This document shows, piece after piece, positions 1 to 10,500 of a stretch of 64,000 nucleotides of DNA. The notes below the pieces were generated by a model. The model made no database searches. It was not told the DNA's origin and worked only from the letters and a program-made list of their open reading frames with translations. Made by a program: the position numbers and the translations under genes. The stretch lies in contig NZ_QFZQ01000001.1 of assembly GCF_003171675.1 (NCBI RefSeq), forward strand, positions 1,030,684-1,094,683, in the 5' to 3' direction. The stretch's first letter is position 1. The number at the start of each line of letters is the position of its first letter. The DNA is from Reichenbachiella versicolor (lineage in GTDB: Bacteria > Bacteroidota > Bacteroidia > Cytophagales > Cyclobacteriaceae).

Positions 1-613
1 TAGAAAGATTGTCTTGGTATTTTTCCTCTATCAGTTCTCTAAATCTCTTTACTAATACATGTCCTTTTTGTTTGACGCCGTCCCTGTGTTCTTTTGGATA
101 TAATCTTTCACAAGTTGTTAGAATTAGCTCCAATAGCGCGTGTGCAAAATCTTGACTATCTGATGCTTCGCGTTTTATTTCTTCACAACCTTTTTTAAAC
201 AAGCCTGTTAAAAACTCTTGATCAATAGGGGATAATACTCTTAATGGAGGGTTGTCCTGTTTTACATTAAAAAAGAAGGGATACTCTAAAAGTCTATTCT
301 GGTTACTTTTATCCAATAAGTAGAACTCTCCAGTAAACAGGAAGATATAACCTTTTACGTCTTCGGATAGCTCCAACTTATGAGCTTGTCCTGGGCTAAG
401 AAAGAAAATAGAATAAGGCTCTATTTTGTAACTGTTGCTATCTATAATATGCTCACCAGAGCCCTGTGTTAGGTAAAGTACTTCAAAGAAATCATGGCAG
501 TGTGGGTACTCAACTTCAAAGTGACGATTTGCGTCAAAAACTTCGATCGAGTAGGGACGAGGATTATCACTTTTGAATTGGTCAATACTGTAAGTAGGAA
601 TCCCCGTCTTCAT
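1..613 (-). CDS. AraC-family transcriptional regulator, C-terminus cut by window edge
   Basis: Reading the minus strand from an ATG at 613 gives 204 codons without a stop up to the window edge. The N-terminal part looks like the cupin sensor of AraC-type activators: a HCHDFFEV motif at residues 38-45 and SPGQAHKL at 73-80, both common in cupin-AraC proteins that sense a small ligand. The DNA-binding helix-turn-helix pair would lie beyond position 1 and cannot be seen. The protein resembles the complete AraC regulator at 59248-60114, which has the same motifs in the same order. Its start lies 20 bp after the stop of the gene at 634-1314 on the same strand, so the two may be co-transcribed. The ligand is unknown. 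Confidence 0.82.
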   Translation of the reverse strand, partial: MKTGIPTYSIDQFKSDNPRPYSIEVFDANRHFEVEYPHCHDFFEVLYLTQGSGEHIIDSNSYKIEPYSIFFLSPGQAHKLELSEDVKGYIFLFTGEFYLLDKSNQNRLLEYPFFFNVKQDNPPLRVLSPIDQEFLTGLFKKGCEEIKREASDSQDFAHALLELILTTCERLYPKEHRDGVKQKGHVLVKRFRELIEEKYQDNLS

Positions 614-633
614 TTTATCTGGTATAATTTTCT

Positions 634-1314
634 TTATACTGAAGTATTAAATTCAGCAATTGTCAAGTTTAGATCATCAACTGTCTTTTTAATTCCTTTA
701 GGTCTATTGAAAGTCCACAGAGAATTAATTGTGCTCACAAGGATTTTAAGTTCGTCTGTTAAGGATGCCTTTATGGCTTGATCTGTAGATGGTTCTGCAT
801 CTTTTTGATCTCTTAGATGATCCTCCATGACTGTCTCAAAATCTTGATTCGATTTAATAAGTTCCTGTAACCAACTTGTAGCATGAATAATCCCTAGTTC
901 ATTCGTTAGAGGTTTAAGTTCTTCGAATAATTGGTTTAGAGCTATGGTTTCTTCATCATAGGGTAAAGAGGCCAAAAGTGTATTGTTCTTTTTGAAAACC
1001 TGCCAGAGTCTTTTACAAGCTTCCTGATAAGCAAGGTTGGTTTCTCTTCCCATACCAGCCTGAATATGATCCCTTAGTGATCTATAGCATACGTCTCTAA
1101 GGTCGTCAGCTTTACTGATGTTTTTGGAAAGGTAAGTGTCAGCACCTGTATTGCCAGCTTCTCTTGCTTTTTCTATAGCCGTTTCTACTCTAGAAATACA
1201 TCCTCCGATCATTAATTCATCAGGGTGTACGGCTTTTAGCAAACTGATTATTTCTTCGGAGAGGTTGACTAGGTTGCCCAGAGTGTAAGAAGCGTAAGGG
1301 ATTCTATCAAGCAT
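634..1314 (-). CDS. DUF6261-like hypothetical protein
   Basis: This 226-residue protein has no signal peptide or membrane segment and is predicted to be mostly alpha-helical and cytoplasmic. Its pattern (a central DDLRD...YRSLRD stretch, then a PYDEET motif, then a helix with WLQELIKSNQDFE) matches my memory of DUF6261 proteins, which are common in Bacteroidota and have no known function. The length is typical for that family. It sits 20 bp upstream of the truncated AraC gene on the same strand. The family assignment is from memory of sequence patterns and is moderately sure; no biochemical role can be assigned. Confidence 0.6.
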   Translation of the reverse strand: MLDRIPYASYTLGNLVNLSEEIISLLKAVHPDELMIGGCISRVETAIEKAREAGNTGADTYLSKNISKADDLRDVCYRSLRDHIQAGMGRETNLAYQEACKRLWQVFKKNNTLLASLPYDEETIALNQLFEELKPLTNELGIIHATSWLQELIKSNQDFETVMEDHLRDQKDAEPSTDQAIKASLTDELKILVSTINSLWTFNRPKGIKKTVDDLNLTIAEFNTSV

Positions 1315-1389
1315 AATTTAGTAATATTTATATATAAGCGGATATCCAATTTATGGACTCTTAGGCATTCAACGGATGTATCTTCAAAA

Positions 1390-2628
1390 TTATTTTATAT
1401 GATTTGAATCTTTCTCTCTATAATCATATGTATGAGCAGTTGATCCTTGGGGCGAGGGAGATAATTCTAAACCATGCGAGGGCTTAATTCCTTCTTCTAA
1501 TCGATGAGAGACATAGATGATAGTAGTGTGACTTTCTGATGCAATTTTATTGATTAGATGAGTCATTTTTAAAGCACTATTTTCATCAAGATCTACTGAT
1601 GGTTCATCTAGGATCAGTAAAGGTGGGTGTTTTACCATAGCTCTTGTTATTAATACCATCCTTTGATGACGTAAGGAAAGTTTTATGAATTGCGTCTTTT
1701 CTAAATGTTCTAGTTCAACATATCTTAACCAATCCTTTGCTAATTTTTTTCTATGGTCTCCAGGTTTTGTGTATAGTCCGATGGAATCATAAAATCCTGA
1801 GATGACCATTTCAAGTACTGTTTGAGTTCTCCAAAAGCCAAATGTCATATTTGAGGTAAAATATCCTATCTTTCGTTTAATGTGCCAGATAGATTCACCA
1901 CTTCCTTTTTGCATTCCAAATAGCCTTATGTCTTGTCCATAGGCTTTATGGTTATCACCGGTGATCATTGTTAATAATGAAGTTTTGCCAGTACCATTTG
2001 GTCCATACAAATGCCAAAATTCACCAGTATTTATTGTCCAGTTTATGTTCTGAAGTATAGGTTTCTGCTTATAAGCTAGATTCACATTAGTGAATGAAAC
2101 TAATTCACCATCGTATGTCTGACCTTTATTTGAGCTAGGAGGCAGTTGAGCGTGTTCTTTTTCAATTTTATTTTCAAGGACACTATTTATAGTGTTATTT
2201 GAATACCGTTCTGTAGAATGTATAAATGCTAGATTGTCTCTTTGTCTTGTATAGATGTTAATGATTAGGATTTTATTAGAAAGGGTTTCTATTTTATTGG
2301 TGTATGACAAAATAGACGATTGGTCTAGATGCTCCATAAAATGATCCAGAATTAAAATATCTGGACATTTCTCAACTGACGATTCAAACAAAGCTTTCAT
2401 GCGCTCTCCAGATGACATAGACTCTAAACTCTGTCCATATTTACTCAAATAGAAATTGAAGTCATGAATTTGTTCTTCTAAAATCTGTTTTTTAATGGTC
2501 TTTACAGAAATAATTTTAACCTGTTTGTTATCAAGTCTGTCGGCTAAATTATTGATTATTAGATTTCTGTCTTCTGGATTAACTATGTGAATGTTGAGAC
2601 TTTCAACAATGTTAAGAGGTTTATTCAA
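1390..2628 (-). CDS. Double-half ABC ATPase, ModF-like, with degenerate N-terminal half
   Basis: The 412-residue protein has two ABC-ATPase halves and no membrane segments. The C-terminal half (from about residue 175) has a Walker A GPNGTGKTS, a Walker B ILDEPSVDLD and a switch His in YVSHR, but its signature is LSLRHQR instead of LSGGQ. The N-terminal half has the opposite pattern: a good signature (SSGERMKALFE) and Walker B (ILILDHFMEHLD), but no Walker A. Together they could form one composite ATP site, as in ModF-type proteins. ModF-like ATPases are associated with molybdate uptake, but no mod transport gene is seen nearby. It is transcribed divergently from the thioredoxin-fold gene at 2778. 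Confidence 0.75.
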   Translation of the reverse strand: MNKPLNIVESLNIHIVNPEDRNLIINNLADRLDNKQVKIISVKTIKKQILEEQIHDFNFYLSKYGQSLESMSSGERMKALFESSVEKCPDILILDHFMEHLDQSSILSYTNKIETLSNKILIINIYTRQRDNLAFIHSTERYSNNTINSVLENKIEKEHAQLPPSSNKGQTYDGELVSFTNVNLAYKQKPILQNINWTINTGEFWHLYGPNGTGKTSLLTMITGDNHKAYGQDIRLFGMQKGSGESIWHIKRKIGYFTSNMTFGFWRTQTVLEMVISGFYDSIGLYTKPGDHRKKLAKDWLRYVELEHLEKTQFIKLSLRHQRMVLITRAMVKHPPLLILDEPSVDLDENSALKMTHLINKIASESHTTIIYVSHRLEEGIKPSHGLELSPSPQGSTAHTYDYREKDSNHIK

Positions 2629-2777
2629 TTTCTGTGTCTTAGATTGCTTTCAATTTAGAGACAATAATATGAACTTTGTCTTTAGTAATTCACATCCTGT
2701 ACCCCAGAAGAACAAGTCTTCGACCACCAACCATAAAATGACCTTTTTATCTTATATGTTGAAATTAAATTGTATAC

Positions 2778-3344
2778 ATGAAAAAAAGTGTGTCGGTACT
2801 TTTTATGTCCGGATTACTTTGTTTAATGATTTTTATACTGTGGAAAAGTGAGTACAGAAATTTGAAAAATTCATTAAATCATTCAATTCCTTCTAACTAT
2901 AGCTCTCTAATGATAAATCAATTGATTGGAGATATGCATAGACCAATCTTAATACATTTCTTTGATAACAGTTGTCAGTTTTCAAGAGCCAATATGAAAC
3001 ACCTTGTTAGTGTATCAAATCAGCTTTCTGGTAATGTCATCGCAGTAGTAAAAGGGATAAAGCGTATAGAAATAAATCGTCTGAGAGAAGAAACTGGGTT
3101 TATAATATTGGAAGATAATTCGGGTGAAATATTTAAGGACTTTAATATTACATCTACTCCTGTGGCTACGGTGTGGAATGAAGAAAAGAATCTAGTATTT
3201 TCAGGGAATTATACCAATGGCATTACCATGTGCGGAGCTGCAGATATCATGTATTCAAATCCGATTTTAGCTTTGAAGGCTCAACAAAAAAAGAGTTTAA
3301 TACCATACTTGGTTAAAGCACCAGGGTATGCGTGTGAAATTTAA
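2778..3344 (+). CDS. Membrane-anchored thioredoxin-fold protein with CxxS site
   Basis: This 188-residue protein has one N-terminal hydrophobic segment (residues 5-22) and then a periplasmic thioredoxin-like domain. The strand-plus-active-site stretch ends in [11 protein letters not shown], so the usual CxxC is C66-Q-F-S69, with Ser in place of the second Cys. The cis-proline loop is probably STPVATVW. The C-terminal part ([10 protein letters not shown], then a helix) resembles RedB/DUF6436-type thioredoxin-like proteins. A CxxS site can support isomerase or mixed-disulfide chemistry but not a normal dithiol cycle. The stop lies 11 bp before the chemoreceptor gene, so they probably form an operon. 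The partner is unknown. Confidence 0.65.
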   Translation: MKKSVSVLFMSGLLCLMIFILWKSEYRNLKNSLNHSIPSNYSSLMINQLIGDMHRPILIHFFDNSCQFSRANMKHLVSVSNQLSGNVIAVVKGIKRIEINRLREETGFIILEDNSGEIFKDFNITSTPVATVWNEEKNLVFSGNYTNGITMCGAADIMYSNPILALKAQQKKSLIPYLVKAPGYACEI

Positions 3345-3355
3345 AATTACCAATC

Positions 3356-5293
3356 ATGAACATAGAAATAACAGAAGAATTAGATGGAATTCGAAAGAAA
3401 AATGAAATAGTTATAACGTACCTGATGGTCTGCTTTTTCATTTTTGGTGTAGGAATATCCTTTCATTATGATACTTTTTTATTGGGGTTTGGGCTTGGAG
3501 GAATAAATCTTGTATTCTTCATGACAGCTCGATTTGTTTTTCCGGGTCAGTTAATTTCCAGAATTGCAGCCTCGATATCGATGGCTGTATATATGTTACA
3601 ATATGTAGCCCAAATGCATGGAATGTATGAAATGCACTTTTGGTTTTTCATTATGCCTGTAGTGCTGATTTTTTATATGGATTGGAGAGTATTTGTGCCA
3701 TTGGTGTTAATTGTAACAATACATCATACATATTTCTTCGTTGCTTTTTTACAAGGCAGCGATACCTTTCAGCAGTATTTTCTCAATTTAAGTAGCCTTA
3801 ACTGGAGTATTTATTTATACCACATGGGGATGGCAATTGTTGGACAGTTGGCAGCTATATGGGCAGCATATAAATTGAAGAATGAAACTGTAAATAATCT
3901 TCTTTCAGGAAAACAAGTTAAAAATCAGCTGATAGAACTGAAAAGGTTGACATTGGAGGCAAAGAAAGTTTCGAATGAACTGACCTTTGTAAATAATGAA
4001 GGTGAGCAAGATACCGATGAGGATCAATCAATCGAAGATATACTTTCATCTATGGGTAATGATTTTTCTAATGGTATCAATACTTTAATTAATGAAACCA
4101 ATACAGTAGTAGATGAGGCTGGAAGGAATGGAAAACTTTCTGCCAGAATGTCTGTAGATGGTAAAACAGGAGCGTGGGTTGATATGGCGTACTCGATTAA
4201 TGATTTACTAGACTCAGTATCAAAGCCAATAGTTGAGTTGAATACTATAGCGAATGAAATGTCTAACGGAAACCTCACGAAACGGTTTGATGTCAATTTA
4301 GCGAAGGGAGATGTGAATGAATTAATTATGAATTTCAATAAATCGATGGATCAACTTGTGGGTTTATTGAAAGTAGTAACTGATAATGTCAGTGAGCTGA
4401 AATCTGAGTCTGAAGAAATGAGTAGTTCTGGATTAGAAATGACTAATGCCACCACTGAAATAGTTTCGGCTATGACCGAAATCAGTACTGGAGCACAAAG
4501 ACAGGTGAATAGCATTGAGGGGGTTTCTGAGACTTTAGAGTCAGTTCTAAGAGCTGCGAAATCTATGGAAGAAAAAGCTTCGACTGTGTTGGGTTCAGTA
4601 TCGGATGGATTGTCAAACAGTGAAAAGGGACAAGTGATAGTTGGAAATGTGGTTTCGGACATGAAAAGTATATCTTCATATGCAGCTGAAACTAATAACT
4701 CAATTCAAGTGCTTAATGAACGATCGAATGAAATTTCAAGGGTACTTGGAGTAATTACAGAAATATCTTCTCAAACAAACTTATTGGCCTTAAATGCTGC
4801 AATAGAGGCGGCTCAAGCTGGTGATGCTGGTAGAGGTTTTGCTGTTGTAGCTGAAGAGATTAGAAAACTTGCTGAAGATTCTAGAAACTCTGCTAAAGAG
4901 ATCGAGAAATTAGTAGAAGATGTAAAACTTGATACGGCAAATGCTACTAAAGTAATGGAGACAATGTCTGAGAGTGTTCAAAGTGGAGTGAAGTCTTCGC
5001 AGGAAAGCGCTACGGTTTTTGAATCTATTTATAAAAGTTCGACTTCCTCATATGAACTAACTGAGCAGATTATGAATCAAACTAAATCTCAAACGGAGAG
5101 TGTATCCACTGTCGTTAACAATGTGGAGTCTGTAGTAGTAATAGCAGAGGAAACAGCCGCAGGGTCTGAAGAAGTAAGTGCATCGGCTACAGAATTGTCT
5201 TCGGGTATGAAAACTTACACTGATAAATCTTCAAGATTCAACCAAATGGCAACTGATATTACTTCAAAAATGAAACAATTCAGATTAGGTTAA
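3356..5293 (+). CDS. Methyl-accepting chemotaxis protein
   Basis: The 645-residue protein has a cluster of five or six N-terminal membrane helices (about residues 18-175) with very short loops and no large periplasmic sensor. A linker and HAMP-like region follow (about 240-345), then a long coiled coil. The conserved MCP hairpin tip is clear at about residues 468-510 ([32 protein letters not shown]), which is where CheA and CheW bind. The sensing is therefore likely intramembrane or cytoplasmic. It is 11 bp downstream of the thioredoxin-fold gene. No other che gene lies in this window, so its signalling partners must be elsewhere. A strong hairpin terminator follows at 5303. Confidence 0.93.
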   Translation: MNIEITEELDGIRKKNEIVITYLMVCFFIFGVGISFHYDTFLLGFGLGGINLVFFMTARFVFPGQLISRIAASISMAVYMLQYVAQMHGMYEMHFWFFIMPVVLIFYMDWRVFVPLVLIVTIHHTYFFVAFLQGSDTFQQYFLNLSSLNWSIYLYHMGMAIVGQLAAIWAAYKLKNETVNNLLSGKQVKNQLIELKRLTLEAKKVSNELTFVNNEGEQDTDEDQSIEDILSSMGNDFSNGINTLINETNTVVDEAGRNGKLSARMSVDGKTGAWVDMAYSINDLLDSVSKPIVELNTIANEMSNGNLTKRFDVNLAKGDVNELIMNFNKSMDQLVGLLKVVTDNVSELKSESEEMSSSGLEMTNATTEIVSAMTEISTGAQRQVNSIEGVSETLESVLRAAKSMEEKASTVLGSVSDGLSNSEKGQVIVGNVVSDMKSISSYAAETNNSIQVLNERSNEISRVLGVITEISSQTNLLALNAAIEAAQAGDAGRGFAVVAEEIRKLAEDSRNSAKEIEKLVEDVKLDTANATKVMETMSESVQSGVKSSQESATVFESIYKSSTSSYELTEQIMNQTKSQTESVSTVVNNVESVVVIAEETAAGSEEVSASATELSSGMKTYTDKSSRFNQMATDITSKMKQFRLG

Positions 5294-5302
5294 GTTTTAA
5301 CC

Positions 5303-5351
5303 AAAAAAGCACTGAGAAGACTGATTTTGATTCTTGTCTCAGTGCTTTTTT
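5303..5351. terminator. Bidirectional hairpin terminator
   Basis: A perfect inverted repeat AAAAAAGCACTGAGA (5303-5317) pairs with TCTCAGTGCTTTTTT (5337-5351). The A-run on one side and T-run on the other make it a Rho-independent terminator on both strands. It lies between the convergent chemoreceptor and endonuclease genes. Confidence 0.88.
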
Positions 5352-5375
5352 ATTCTTTTATACTACGATCGATTA

Positions 5376-6404
5376 CTACCAAGCGCTGTAGCTATACTTG
5401 CTTTCAATTTTCTTTTCTAAGTCATCCGGCATAGTTGGGAAAAAATCCAGTTTAGTTACTTTTTCTACTTCGTCTATGCTAGTTGCAAAAGAGCTAAGCG
5501 TTGATGATGTCTTTTTATTAGGTAATATGAACCCAATTCCTTTCACATTATTACCTTCCAATTCTAAAATGACTTTGTAGTATTTTGAAGGAACAGCTAC
5601 TTTATTACTACCTATTTTTTTAGACCTGCCGGTATATACAGGTCCTGTCACTACAAATATTTCACCATTATCATTGGCCATTTTTCTAACTTTTTCTTCT
5701 AATTGTTTCCAGATACCTCTATTGAATCCTGGTTCTTGCGGACTCATATTGCTCATATAAAATGAATCATCAAGTCCTTCTTTCGTCCAGGTAAAATCTG
5801 CAGCAGGAGCGAGGTGACCTCTATCATAACCTGACCCCTTATAATCTGCAATTGTGGCAGACTTAGAACTGACTAAAGGGTCTTCTCTGAAGTTATCTTT
5901 TCTATTGTAACGCGAACTATTTAGATTGTTTCGAGTAAGCTTATAAGCTACCCAATCAGCTTGCTCCGTTTTTTCATTGTAGCTCAGAGTGAAAAAGTCA
6001 TGCTCAATGATCTGATCATCGTTAGTGTAAGCAGGCCATGCAAAGTCAAAGCTGGAAGAGAAATAGTACTTGTTTTCGCTTGTATATGATGGTAGATTTT
6101 TGTTTGTAGAATTTTCTTCTTTTTTACCATCATAGCTAGATGAGGTAGTTTTCTTTTTTGTTGGAGTAGATGTTTTTGTATAAGATTCTGTTTTAGAAGG
6201 TTTCTTTTCTTCTTTTTTTTCAATGTTAGATTTGGGGGTGGGCGATGGTTTTGTGTATGATTCTGCACTTTCAGTTAATGACTTTGTTATCGTTCCTATC
6301 TCACCGCCATTTTGTTTGTATCCATAGTATATTCCAGCGCCTACTATTAGTAGAATCAAAATTCCAACTAATCCACTTCCTGAACTTGAATCGCTTTTTG
6401 CCAT
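5376..6404 (-). CDS. DNA/RNA non-specific endonuclease (NUC family), membrane-anchored or secreted
   Basis: The 342-residue protein starts with a hydrophobic segment (residues 10-29), followed by a Ser/Thr/Lys/Pro-rich linker (about 40-105) that spaces the enzyme from the membrane. The catalytic domain (about 115-342) has the beta-beta-alpha metal motif DRGH (194-197), with His197 as the expected general base, and the metal-binding Asn228 in GFNRG. This family cuts single- and double-stranded DNA and RNA with a Mg ion. The start ATG directly follows the stop of the dehydrogenase gene (TAAATG), so they are co-transcribed. No immunity gene is recognised. A likely role is extracellular nucleic-acid scavenging. 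Confidence 0.92.
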   Translation of the reverse strand: MAKSDSSSGSGLVGILILLIVGAGIYYGYKQNGGEIGTITKSLTESAESYTKPSPTPKSNIEKKEEKKPSKTESYTKTSTPTKKKTTSSSYDGKKEENSTNKNLPSYTSENKYYFSSSFDFAWPAYTNDDQIIEHDFFTLSYNEKTEQADWVAYKLTRNNLNSSRYNRKDNFREDPLVSSKSATIADYKGSGYDRGHLAPAADFTWTKEGLDDSFYMSNMSPQEPGFNRGIWKQLEEKVRKMANDNGEIFVVTGPVYTGRSKKIGSNKVAVPSKYYKVILELEGNNVKGIGFILPNKKTSSTLSSFATSIDEVEKVTKLDFFPTMPDDLEKKIESKYSYSAW

Positions 6405-7295
6405 TTACTTTTTAAATCTATCTGCTACTATTAATTCTTTACTTCCGCTAACGTATCTATAAAATCCTTGTCCTGTTTTTCTACCCAACTTACCAGCCTC
6501 TACCATATTTATAAGTAGTGGGCAAGGTGCATACTTTGGGTTTTTAAAGCCATCGAACATCACATTAAGAATCGCCAAACATACATCTAAACCGATGAAA
6601 TCTGCTAATTGTAAAGGCCCCATTTGATGTGCCATTCCAAGTTTCATTACTGTGTCAATTTCTTCTACACCTGCGACACCTTCAAACAATGAAAAAATAG
6701 ATTCATTGATCATAGGCATAAGTATCCTATTGGCCACAAATCCTGGGTAGTCATTTACTACGACTGGAGTTTTTCCAAGTTTCTTAGATACATCTATAAT
6801 GTTTTCGGTTGTCTCATCACTAGTTTCATACCCCTTGATGATTTCTATTAGTTGCATGACCGGAACAGGATTCATGAAATGCATACCAATGACTTTGTCC
6901 ATTTTTGTAGTGCTAGCGGCAATTTTGGTCAATGAAATAGAAGATGTGTTTGATGCCAGTATACAGTTGTTATTTGTAAGCTTATCTAGTTGCTTAAATA
7001 AGTCAAGTTTAATTTGTGGATTTTCGGTTACAGTCTCTACTACCAAGTCTGCATGTTCAACACCTAAACGGATATTGGTATTAGTAGATAAATTTGAAAG
7101 AGTACTTTGCTTCGTTTCTAGTGTGATTTTTTCTTTTTTAATTAATCTATCAAGATTGGTATTGATAGTTTGTTCTGCTTTTTGCAGCGCAGCGCTAGAG
7201 GTATCTATTAATTGAACTTGAAAACCTTTTTGAGCAAATACATGTGCGATTCCATTGCCCATTGTTCCAGCTCCTACGACCGAAATATTCTTCAT
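6405..7295 (-). CDS. 3-hydroxybutyryl-CoA dehydrogenase
   Basis: The 296-residue protein has an N-terminal Rossmann fold with the NAD-binding GAGTMG at residues 7-12, the substrate and catalytic segments SNTSS and GMHFMNPVPVMQLIE (containing the catalytic His), and the C-terminal helical dimerisation domain with DFIGLD. The length is normal for the family. It oxidises (S)-3-hydroxyacyl-CoA in fatty-acid or butanoate metabolism. I chose the ATG at 7295, which places the Rossmann strand at the usual distance from the start; an upstream in-frame start at 7331 would add 12 residues of no recognised function. The endonuclease gene follows without a gap. Confidence 0.92.
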   Translation of the reverse strand: MKNISVVGAGTMGNGIAHVFAQKGFQVQLIDTSSAALQKAEQTINTNLDRLIKKEKITLETKQSTLSNLSTNTNIRLGVEHADLVVETVTENPQIKLDLFKQLDKLTNNNCILASNTSSISLTKIAASTTKMDKVIGMHFMNPVPVMQLIEIIKGYETSDETTENIIDVSKKLGKTPVVVNDYPGFVANRILMPMINESIFSLFEGVAGVEEIDTVMKLGMAHQMGPLQLADFIGLDVCLAILNVMFDGFKNPKYAPCPLLINMVEAGKLGRKTGQGFYRYVSGSKELIVADRFKK

Positions 7296-7505
7296 GATTT
7301 TTAGGGTTGATTTAGGCTTCAATTTTAGCACATAATAAAGACTAGTCCGAATAATTTAATATCGATATTCACTGTAATCGGTCTTAAAATTACTTGCCTT
7401 CATCAATGAATTTTTGGAGTACGAGTAGTGAGGTTTAAGTTAGTTTTATTCTGTTTTAAGCTTTAAAAAGTTAAAAATGTAGGTTCATCGATTGGTGACC
7501 TTTTT

Positions 7506-10500
7506 TTACTCCAACTCTTTTAGATCTACTGGGACAACACGAGAGACACCTTGTTCGATCATGGTAACGCCATAAATAATATCCGTAGCAGCCATTGTAC
7601 GTTTGTTGTGGGTCACTATAATAAATTGGGATTCGTTAGAGAAGTCTCTGATAATATTATTGAACTTGTCAATGTTCGCATCATCTAGAGGAGCATCGAC
7701 CTCATCAAAAATACAAAAAGGTGCGGGCTTCAATAGATAAATCGAAAACAGGAGAGATGTAGCTGTCAATGTTTTTTCTCCTCCTGATAATTGATTGATA
7801 GTCAAAGGTCTTTTGCCTTTTGGTTTAGCAATAATATCAATGCTCGATTCCAATGGATCATCAGGGTTGGTCAATGTCAAATCACATTGATCTTCTTCCG
7901 TGAATAAAGATCTAAAGACACGAATGAAATTTTCTTTGATCTTTTCAAAAGACTCCATGAAAGTACCTCTAGCAGCAACATCAATTTCGTCAATAGTACT
8001 CATCAAAGACTCTTTTGCTTTTAATAGATCTGCCTTTTGATTAGTTATGAAGTCATACCTTTCTTTTATTTCTTGATAAGCCTCCATGGCCATTGGATTA
8101 ATTGGACCAATATTATCAAGACGGCTTTTCATTTTATCCACCTTTTCTCGCAGCGTCATTTCGTCCATTTCGCGAAGCTCAAGTGCAAGTTCACTTTCTT
8201 CATCTTCATCGATCAATAGTTGATCAATATTAACCTGAAATTCTACAGATAACCTTTCTTTGATCCCTGTCAATTCCAACTTTGTCTCGTTAAGGTCATT
8301 TTGAAGATCCATGATTTTCATATCGGTCTCTTCTTTTACCCTATGTATCTCTCGAGCTTCTTTATCAATACTATCTATATCCTCTCGTTGACCGTAATAA
8401 TCTTTTTCTGCTTCATTAACGGCCTGCTCAATTGATTCTTTTTCATCATACATGCCAATAAGCATATCATCATTAGCATCTGACTTTTCTATCAATTGCT
8501 TGACTTCAGAATCTGTATCGCGTAGTTCTACATAGGATTTTTCAATTCTTTCTTTGGTTGTATCTAGATTGGCCTGTTTATGGTTGATTTCTTGGGTGAT
8601 ACTAGCTACTTTATTTTCTTGCTGATGGTAAAGAATGTTTTCTTGATTAAAAGCAGATGACTTCTGACTTAGTTGTTGGTCAAAAATGCTCAGTTCTTCT
8701 TTATATGCTTCATGTCGTTCTTGGAGCTCGTCAAGAACTTTTTGTTCATCTGACTGTTGAGGAGTCAGTTGGTCAATTTCCTCAGTCAATAGACCTATTT
8801 TTTCAAGAACCTCGTCCTTTCGAAGTGCATTTTTAGTCAATAGTTCGGTGATTTGTTCTTGCTTTGTCTTCAGCGATATATGCTCTTCATTGACTTTGCT
8901 TAAGGTAGCTTGTACCTCTTCCAGTTGTACTGAGTAGTTGTTTTCTTTGAGTCTTTCTAAATCATTGGATTTTTCCTCTAGGTTTTGTTTGACCTCGTTT
9001 TTCTTTGTCTTGAGTAACTTTATACTCTCTGCTAATTTTTCTAGGTTTTTTGCACGACCAATACGTTTTCCTTCGAATAGCCCTACAGAACCACCCGTTA
9101 CACTGAACCTTCTATCGATCACTTTACCATTCTTGGTGATCAGTACTGTACTCTTTTGATCTATTTTGGTGGTATCTTCATACTCTGTGATATAGACATT
9201 GTCGAGTATGAAAGCAATTAGCTTTTTATACTTCTGATCATATTCAACTACTTCAGTAGCAGGGATGCTATTTTCTAAAATTTCCGTAGCAGTTGGTTTG
9301 AAATTCTCAAATCTATCCAGTACAAAGAAGTTTGCCTTACCCATAGAAGCATCACTCAAAACATTTATCCCCTCAAATGCTTCAGCCTCACTATTGACCA
9401 CATAATAGTTCATGTAGGCTTCCAGATAATTTTCAATAGTTACTCGATATTCATCAGGACAAGTTAAAATATCCGAAAGGAGAGGAGCGTCTTTACTCCA
9501 TTCGGTATTCTTCTTTAGGAATTTAATAGCCTCAGGGAACCCTTCTAAGTTATCCACTAGGGATTTTGTCAGACTGTATTCGTTCTGAGAAGAGTCAAGC
9601 TTTCGATTCACTTGATGTAGCTCTTCACGAATCATTTCCACAGTCTTTTGTGTGTGTTCTATTCTATGTTTTAATTCTTCGTCTTTAGATTTTAGATAGT
9701 TATATTCTTCTTGTTTGATTTTTTGTTCATTCTCTACCTCAGCTAGTCTTTGGTCAAACGATTGAATATCTTCATTATGAGAAGTAGAATCTGTGGTGGC
9801 TTTCTCAAGTTCTTGTTTCATGGAAACTAATTGAATATTCTTGATTTCAAGAGACTTGATAAGTTGATATACTTCTTCTTTTTTAGTGTTGTATTGTAGT
9901 CCGAGTTCTTCTCCTTGTTGTTTTAATTGCTGGTTCTTTAGTTTTTCTTCTTCATAGGACGCTTTTAGAGATTCAAGCTTGTACGATATTTCATGCAATA
10001 TCTTTTCAGAGGTCATTTTTTCCTTACTCAACGAGGCAATTGAAAACTCAGATCTTTCACTGCTTTTTCGATCCTGTTCAATAGTATCTTTTAATTGATC
10101 ACTGCGATCGTTAAGGAATCTAAGACGCTCATTTTTAATCTTTTTCTCACTCTCGTATGATCTTATTTTATTGACGTGTTCATTCAGAGTCTTTTGTCTT
10201 GTGGCCAATAATTTTTCTTTATTGATAAGATCAGCTTTTGACTTCTCCACTAATGCTTCACGTTCGGTCACCTGCTTATTTAAACTGATCTTTGTGTCAT
10301 TGAATTGCTCCAAAGACTTTTTCAAATCATCAAGCTTTATCCGTTGTTGTTGGACGGTTTTCTTAGCGAGTTCTACAGAATAGACTTTATAATCCTCTTT
10401 AATCTTGTAATACTTCTCAGCTTGCTTAGCTTGTCTTTCAAGTGATTTGAGGTTTTTCTCAATTTCAAAAAGAAGATCCTCAACACGTTCTAAATCTGCA

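Noticed and set aside
2591..2851. 86-residue plus-strand frame over the ABC and thioredoxin gene starts
   Set aside because: It overlaps the starts of two well supported genes and shows no domain or signal.
4024..4662. Minus-strand frames inside the chemoreceptor gene
   Set aside because: They are shadows of a strongly supported MCP gene with no features of their own.
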